Source of the DNA: Pseudomonadota bacterium
GTDB taxonomy: Bacteria; Myxococcota_A; Polyangia; Polyangiales; Polyangiaceae
Direction: 5' to 3'
Assembly (NCBI GenBank): GCA_023411445.1
Contig: JAEYOT010000890.1
Location: 1-9,519, forward strand
DNA length: 9,519 nucleotides
Shown: positions 6,398 through 9,519 of the stretch, one piece after another
Position numbering within the stretch: position 1 is the stretch's first letter
Layout: each line of letters begins with the position of its first letter
Position numbers and translations under genes: made by a program
The notes under the pieces: generated by a model
Databases searched by the model: none
What the model was told of the DNA's origin: nothing
Seen by the model: the letters and a program-made list of their open reading frames with translations, nothing else

Positions 6398-7210
6398 TTA
6401 GCCGACTCGCAGCTCTGAGAGGCTGCGCACGAGCGTTTCGTGTACGCGGCCGTTGCTAGCCAAGAGCCCTCGATCGTTGCGCAAGGACGCCGCGCGGTAG
6501 TCGATGGCGTCGCCCCACGTGTCCGTCAGCACGCCGCCAGCCGCCGTGACCAGCGCGTCCGCGGCGCAGGCGTCCCAGCGCTGACCGGCGTAGCCGGGCG
6601 CCACGTACGCCTCCACTTCGCCGCACGCCACCAGCGTGCCCTTCAAGCCGGCGCTGCCCAGCACCAGCACGTCACGCGGGTTCAACCTGGCGAGCGCGCG
6701 CTCCAGCTGCGGTCCGCGGTGCGAGCGGGAGCCGACGATGCGCCCTTCGCTCATGGCCGTGATGGAGCTCACCGTGATGGGCTGCTCGGCGCCGCCGCGG
6801 CGACGTAGCGCGCCCTTGCCGACCCAGCCGGCGAACACATCGCCGCGCGCAGGCGCGTCGATCACGGCCGCCACCGGCCGCGTGCCCTCCAGCAAGCCGA
6901 TCATCACCGCGAACTCGCCGTTGCGATCGACGAACTCGCGCGTGCCATCCACCGGATCCACGAAGAAGACTCGATCTGCTTCGCGGTAGCGCTCGAAGGT
7001 GGAGGGGTCGCTCTCCTCGGCCACGATCGGCACGCCCGGAAACTCGCGCTCCAAGCGCTCGCAGATCAGAGCGTTCGCTCGGCGATCGGCCTCGGTCACC
7101 GGGTCTTGCGGCGCCTTGAAATCCACGTCGAATGGGCGCCGATACACTTCCATGACGAGCTGCGCCGCTTCGGCGGCGATGCGCAGCATCACGTCGAGCT
7201 CGGGGCTCAA
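6398..7210 (-). CDS. Inositol-monophosphatase-family phosphatase, CysQ-like (3'(2'),5'-bisphosphate nucleotidase)
   Basis: A 270-residue Mg2+-dependent phosphatase. Metal-binding motifs appear in the family order: DPVTEAD (36-42), EES (65-67), VDPVDGT (84-90) and RWDACAADALVTAAGG (from 211, with W212-D213). The extension REFVDRNGEFAV after DPVDGT and the segment VGSRSH resemble CysQ, which hydrolyses 3'-phosphoadenosine 5'-phosphate, rather than inositol monophosphatases; the CysQ label is therefore likely but not certain. The start shown is a TTG that overlaps the aldo/keto reductase stop as TTGA, with GGGA 7 bases upstream, suggesting translational coupling. An ATG at 7187-7189 (residue 8) would also give a complete protein and aligns with the E. 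coli CysQ N terminus, so the start is ambiguous. It lies 9 bases upstream of the FAD oxidoreductase gene. No sulfate-assimilation gene is visible nearby. Confidence 0.9.
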   Translation of the reverse strand: MSPELDVMLRIAAEAAQLVMEVYRRPFDVDFKAPQDPVTEADRRANALICERLEREFPGVPIVAEESDPSTFERYREADRVFFVDPVDGTREFVDRNGEFAVMIGLLEGTRPVAAVIDAPARGDVFAGWVGKGALRRRGGAEQPITVSSITAMSEGRIVGSRSHRGPQLERALARLNPRDVLVLGSAGLKGTLVACGEVEAYVAPGYAGQRWDACAADALVTAAGGVLTDTWGDAIDYRAASLRNDRGLLASNGRVHETLVRSLSELRVG

Positions 7211-8148
7211 GGTTGAATCCCGACGTTGGCGAGCCGATGCTCCAACCCTCGCTTGGCGTCCTCCGACAGGTACGGCGGCTCCTTGCCGGCATCCCGCACG
7301 AGCTGGTCCAGCTGCAGCGTGCTCTTCGGCCCCAGCACCACGGAGGCGATGCGGTTCTCCGACAGGGCGAAGCGGAGCGCAGCCGCGCGCATGCTGGTGA
7401 CGTTGCCACTCACGCTCGGGCGGATCGCCGAGAGCTGCGAGAGGCGCTTCTTCAGCTCATCGTCCGTCCAGCGCTCGCGCCGATGATCTTCGGGCGCGAA
7501 GGTCTTGGTGGTTGGCCACTGACCGCAGAGCAAGCCGTGCGCCAGCACGGAGCGCGCCAGCACCCCGACGCCCTTTTCGTCCGCCAAGATCGCGATCGCG
7601 GAAAAATCCCGCGTGTGGAAGGCGTTGTAGGCCAGCTCCAGCACCTCCGCGCCCTGATCCAGCGCGACGCGGCCGATCTCACCGTTTCCGACGCTGGCAC
7701 CCCAGTGCTTGATCACGCCCTCTTCCTTCAGCTTGAGCAGCGCGTCGCGCGTCGGATCCTTGGTGAGCGCGATGGTGGAGGGGTTGTGCAGCAAGAGCAC
7801 GTCGATCGGGCGCTTCAGGCGCTCGCGCGATTTCTTTACCGCCTCGGTCAGGTACTCGGGGTCGAAGCGCTTGACCGGCGGCGTGACGGAGCGATCCGTG
7901 CCCACCTTCGTGATCACGATCGCGTCCTCGTGCTTCTCCAGCAGGCGACCGAGGCGGCTCTCCATCGCGCCTTGCGCGTAGGAGTCCGCGGTCTCGAACG
8001 CTTTCAGGTCGAGCGCGAGCGCGCGCTCGATCACCTGATCTTGATCGGCCTCGGCGACGCTGCCGTAGCCGTCGCCCGAGAGGCCCCAGGTGCCGAGGCA
8101 GAGCTCCGGGATTTCTAGACCAGTCTTACCGAGGCTGCGTCGCCGCAT
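7207..8148 (-). CDS. Aldo/keto reductase
   Basis: A 313-residue cytosolic NAD(P)H-dependent oxidoreductase of the aldo/keto reductase TIM-barrel family, expected to interconvert a carbonyl and an alcohol. The N-terminal RRSLGKTGLEIPELCLGTWGLSG is the typical family opening. Catalytic tetrad positions are E52 (AFETADSY), Y57, K81 (VITKVG) and H121 (LLLHNP); the first is glutamate instead of the usual aspartate of the DTA motif, and Y57 is followed by Ala rather than Gly. The C-terminal segment RIASVVLGPKSTLQLDQLV corresponds to the NADP-binding region (VxxGxxxxxQLxxN-like). The ATG start matches the family, although no good Shine-Dalgarno sequence precedes it. It sits 24 bases downstream of the membrane glycosyltransferase-like gene, and its stop overlaps the phosphatase start. 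The substrate is unknown. Confidence 0.92.
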   Translation of the reverse strand: MRRRSLGKTGLEIPELCLGTWGLSGDGYGSVAEADQDQVIERALALDLKAFETADSYAQGAMESRLGRLLEKHEDAIVITKVGTDRSVTPPVKRFDPEYLTEAVKKSRERLKRPIDVLLLHNPSTIALTKDPTRDALLKLKEEGVIKHWGASVGNGEIGRVALDQGAEVLELAYNAFHTRDFSAIAILADEKGVGVLARSVLAHGLLCGQWPTTKTFAPEDHRRERWTDDELKKRLSQLSAIRPSVSGNVTSMRAAALRFALSENRIASVVLGPKSTLQLDQLVRDAGKEPPYLSEDAKRGLEHRLANVGIQP

Positions 8149-8172
8149 GGGCTGGTCGGTATAGCACGCCGC

Positions 8173-9519
8173 TCAGGGCGGACCGAACGACCAGTAATGG
8201 AGCACCGTGAGCGGGACGTCGCTGTTCAGCGCTACCGCGACTTTTCCGCGCCGCAAGGCCGCGGGGATCGGCACGCGGAGCTCTTGCATGGCGCGCGCTT
8301 CGGCGCGGAGCTCGTGTGGACCCTGCTGGCCGAGCCAGAGCCGCAGCTTCGCGCGGCGCTCTGCTCCCAGCCGGATGACCAGTACGCCGCCACCCGCCAC
8401 CTCCAACTGAAAACGCTCGCCCATGCGGCGCGCGCGACCGCCGTCCACGATCTCTCCATCCGTCACGATCAAGTTATCTTGCGGCGACGCCCACAGCAGC
8501 TGGTAGCCGTGCGCGGCTTCGCTCTCCAGATCGGCCACGTCCAGCTCGTCGAGCAGCGGGCCCGACTCGGTCACGAGGACGGGGCGCGCGCCCGAGCCCA
8601 GGCTGTCGTAGTCGGCCTCGCACGCGACCATCAGCGGTCCGCCCAGGATGGGCGCGCCGTCCACGCGTCGTTCGGTGAGGCAGGGCCCGAGCAGCGGCGG
8701 CAGCGCGAACCACGTCGGGTACACGATGAAATGCGTCGGCAGCTGGGCGCGCGGCAGCTGCTCGTAGTGCTCGAAGCGCGAGCCAGCGCCGGCGACCCAG
8801 TAGCGCGCCTCGTCGCGCGTCGTGAGCCCCACCACGTCGAAGGTGGCGCGCCGGGAGAAGAAGGCGATGGCGCCCGCGTCGTTCACGCCCAGTCGAGCGT
8901 CCGTCGGCAGCCCTTCGCCCGCCCATTTCCCGAGCGACACCTGCTGCGCCGTGATCGCGGCGGCGCTGTGCGCCAGATCCGCCACCGAGATGGGAGCGAG
9001 CGACAGCAGCCCGGCCGAGCTCAGCGCCGGCATGGCCAGTGAAGCCAGGCCGAGCCGCGGATGTAGCCGCGCGAGCGCCAGACCGAGCAGCTGAGCCAGC
9101 GCTGCCACGCCGAGCAGCCAGGGCGCCGAGAACGGCCACAGGTAGCGCAGCCGGTTGACCAGAAACGTCTCGTACGTCGCCGGCAGCACGACGCCCAGGC
9201 CCACCGCGCACAGCAGCAGCACCCGCACGCGCGCGCCGCGCAGCTCACCCAGCAGCACCAACGCGGGCAGCGCCAGCACGGCCAACCAGTTGTAGCCTTC
9301 GGGAATGAACGTCCACGCCCACTCGCGACCGTCCAGCAGCGTGCTCACCAAGAGCTCCAGGTTCCCGGCGATAGCGGACCACAGCCGGCTCGCGTAGTAC
9401 GGGTTGAGCGGTAGCCATTTCGCGGCCGCGGTCGTCTGCTGCGCGCTGCCCGTCAAGAGCCAGTTCACGAGCGGCGTCGCGAGCGGCGCGCTCAGGCAAG
9501 CGAGCGCCCAGCGCCAGCC
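8173..9519 (-). CDS. Multi-pass membrane protein, probable GT-C-type glycosyltransferase (C-terminal part)
   Basis: The frame is open to the right edge, so the N terminus is missing; the in-frame GTG at 9468 is preceded by 17 more sense codons and is probably internal. Of 448 visible residues, about the first 190 contain several hydrophobic membrane segments (for example WLAVLALPALVLLG, LLLCAVGLGVVLP, WLLGVAALAQLLGLALA and LASLAMPALSSAGLL). A soluble, probably periplasmic, C-terminal region of about 260 residues follows. It opens with RLGVNDAGAIAFFSRRATFDVVGL, a stretch I associate with the extracytoplasmic part of GT39/ArnT-like lipid-linked sugar transferases. The end is beta-rich (GGGVLVIRLGAE, KVAVALNSDVPLTVLHYW). 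The catalytic first loop, normally holding acidic residues, is outside the window, so the assignment is tentative. It would act in transferring sugars from polyprenyl-phosphate carriers to envelope components. It is the most upstream visible gene of the four-gene minus-strand cluster. Confidence 0.75.
   Translation of the reverse strand, partial: GWRWALACLSAPLATPLVNWLLTGSAQQTTAAAKWLPLNPYYASRLWSAIAGNLELLVSTLLDGREWAWTFIPEGYNWLAVLALPALVLLGELRGARVRVLLLCAVGLGVVLPATYETFLVNRLRYLWPFSAPWLLGVAALAQLLGLALARLHPRLGLASLAMPALSSAGLLSLAPISVADLAHSAAAITAQQVSLGKWAGEGLPTDARLGVNDAGAIAFFSRRATFDVVGLTTRDEARYWVAGAGSRFEHYEQLPRAQLPTHFIVYPTWFALPPLLGPCLTERRVDGAPILGGPLMVACEADYDSLGSGARPVLVTESGPLLDELDVADLESEAAHGYQLLWASPQDNLIVTDGEIVDGGRARRMGERFQLEVAGGGVLVIRLGAERRAKLRLWLGQQGPHELRAEARAMQELRVPIPAALRRGKVAVALNSDVPLTVLHYWSFGPP

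Noticed and set aside
5237..6418. Plus-strand open frame (393 codons) opposite the FAD oxidoreductase
   Set aside because: The minus frame encodes an intact FAD motif and family-length protein; the plus product looks like an Arg/His/Ala-rich shadow.
7213..8118. Plus-strand open frame (301 codons) opposite the aldo/keto reductase
   Set aside because: It is a shadow of a clear aldo/keto reductase gene, with no domain signal.
9466..9468. GTG at 9468 as start of the membrane protein
   Set aside because: Seventeen further hydrophobic sense codons run to the window edge, and the GT-C-like fold needs many more N-terminal membrane segments.

Overview
The window is GC-rich DNA (I estimate about two thirds G+C) with strong codon bias, almost completely filled by seven protein-coding genes. 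Two large enhancer-binding regulators for sigma-54 lie side by side, one with a forkhead-associated (FHA) domain, and there is a long HEAT-repeat lipoprotein. This style suggests Myxococcota (myxobacteria and relatives). That assignment rests on gene architecture and composition only; there is no rRNA or marker gene here.

Layout. At the left edge is the 3' part of a plus-strand gene for a GAF / AAA+ / Fis-type sigma-54 activator (1-1293). It converges, with 7 bases between stop codons, on a minus-strand gene for an FHA / GAF / AAA+ / Fis-type activator (1301-3232). Upstream of that, on the same strand and 24 bases away, is a HEAT-repeat lipoprotein gene (3257-5002), so the lipoprotein and the FHA regulator probably share a transcript. 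A 207-base intergenic region (5003-5209) is the only real non-coding stretch. It holds a strong Shine-Dalgarno sequence, a candidate sigma-70-type promoter, a 9-bp direct repeat over that promoter, a small hairpin and a perfect 15-base palindrome.

Right of this, four minus-strand genes form a compact cluster that looks like one operon, in transcription order: a membrane glycosyltransferase-like protein cut by the right edge (8173-9519), an aldo/keto reductase (7207-8148), a CysQ/inositol-monophosphatase-family phosphatase (6398-7210, starting inside the stop codon of the reductase gene) and an FAD-dependent amine/amino-acid oxidoreductase (5210-6388). The shared pathway, if any, is not evident.

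The most notable observation is that the FHA-type activator has an intact Walker A and GAFTGA loop but carries valine in place of the Walker B aspartate (V426), a residue needed for ATP hydrolysis in this family. The aldo/keto reductase similarly has glutamate where the catalytic aspartate normally stands (E52). I found no CRISPR array, transposon, tRNA, rRNA or clear new defence-type system; apart from these points the region looks like ordinary chromosome.
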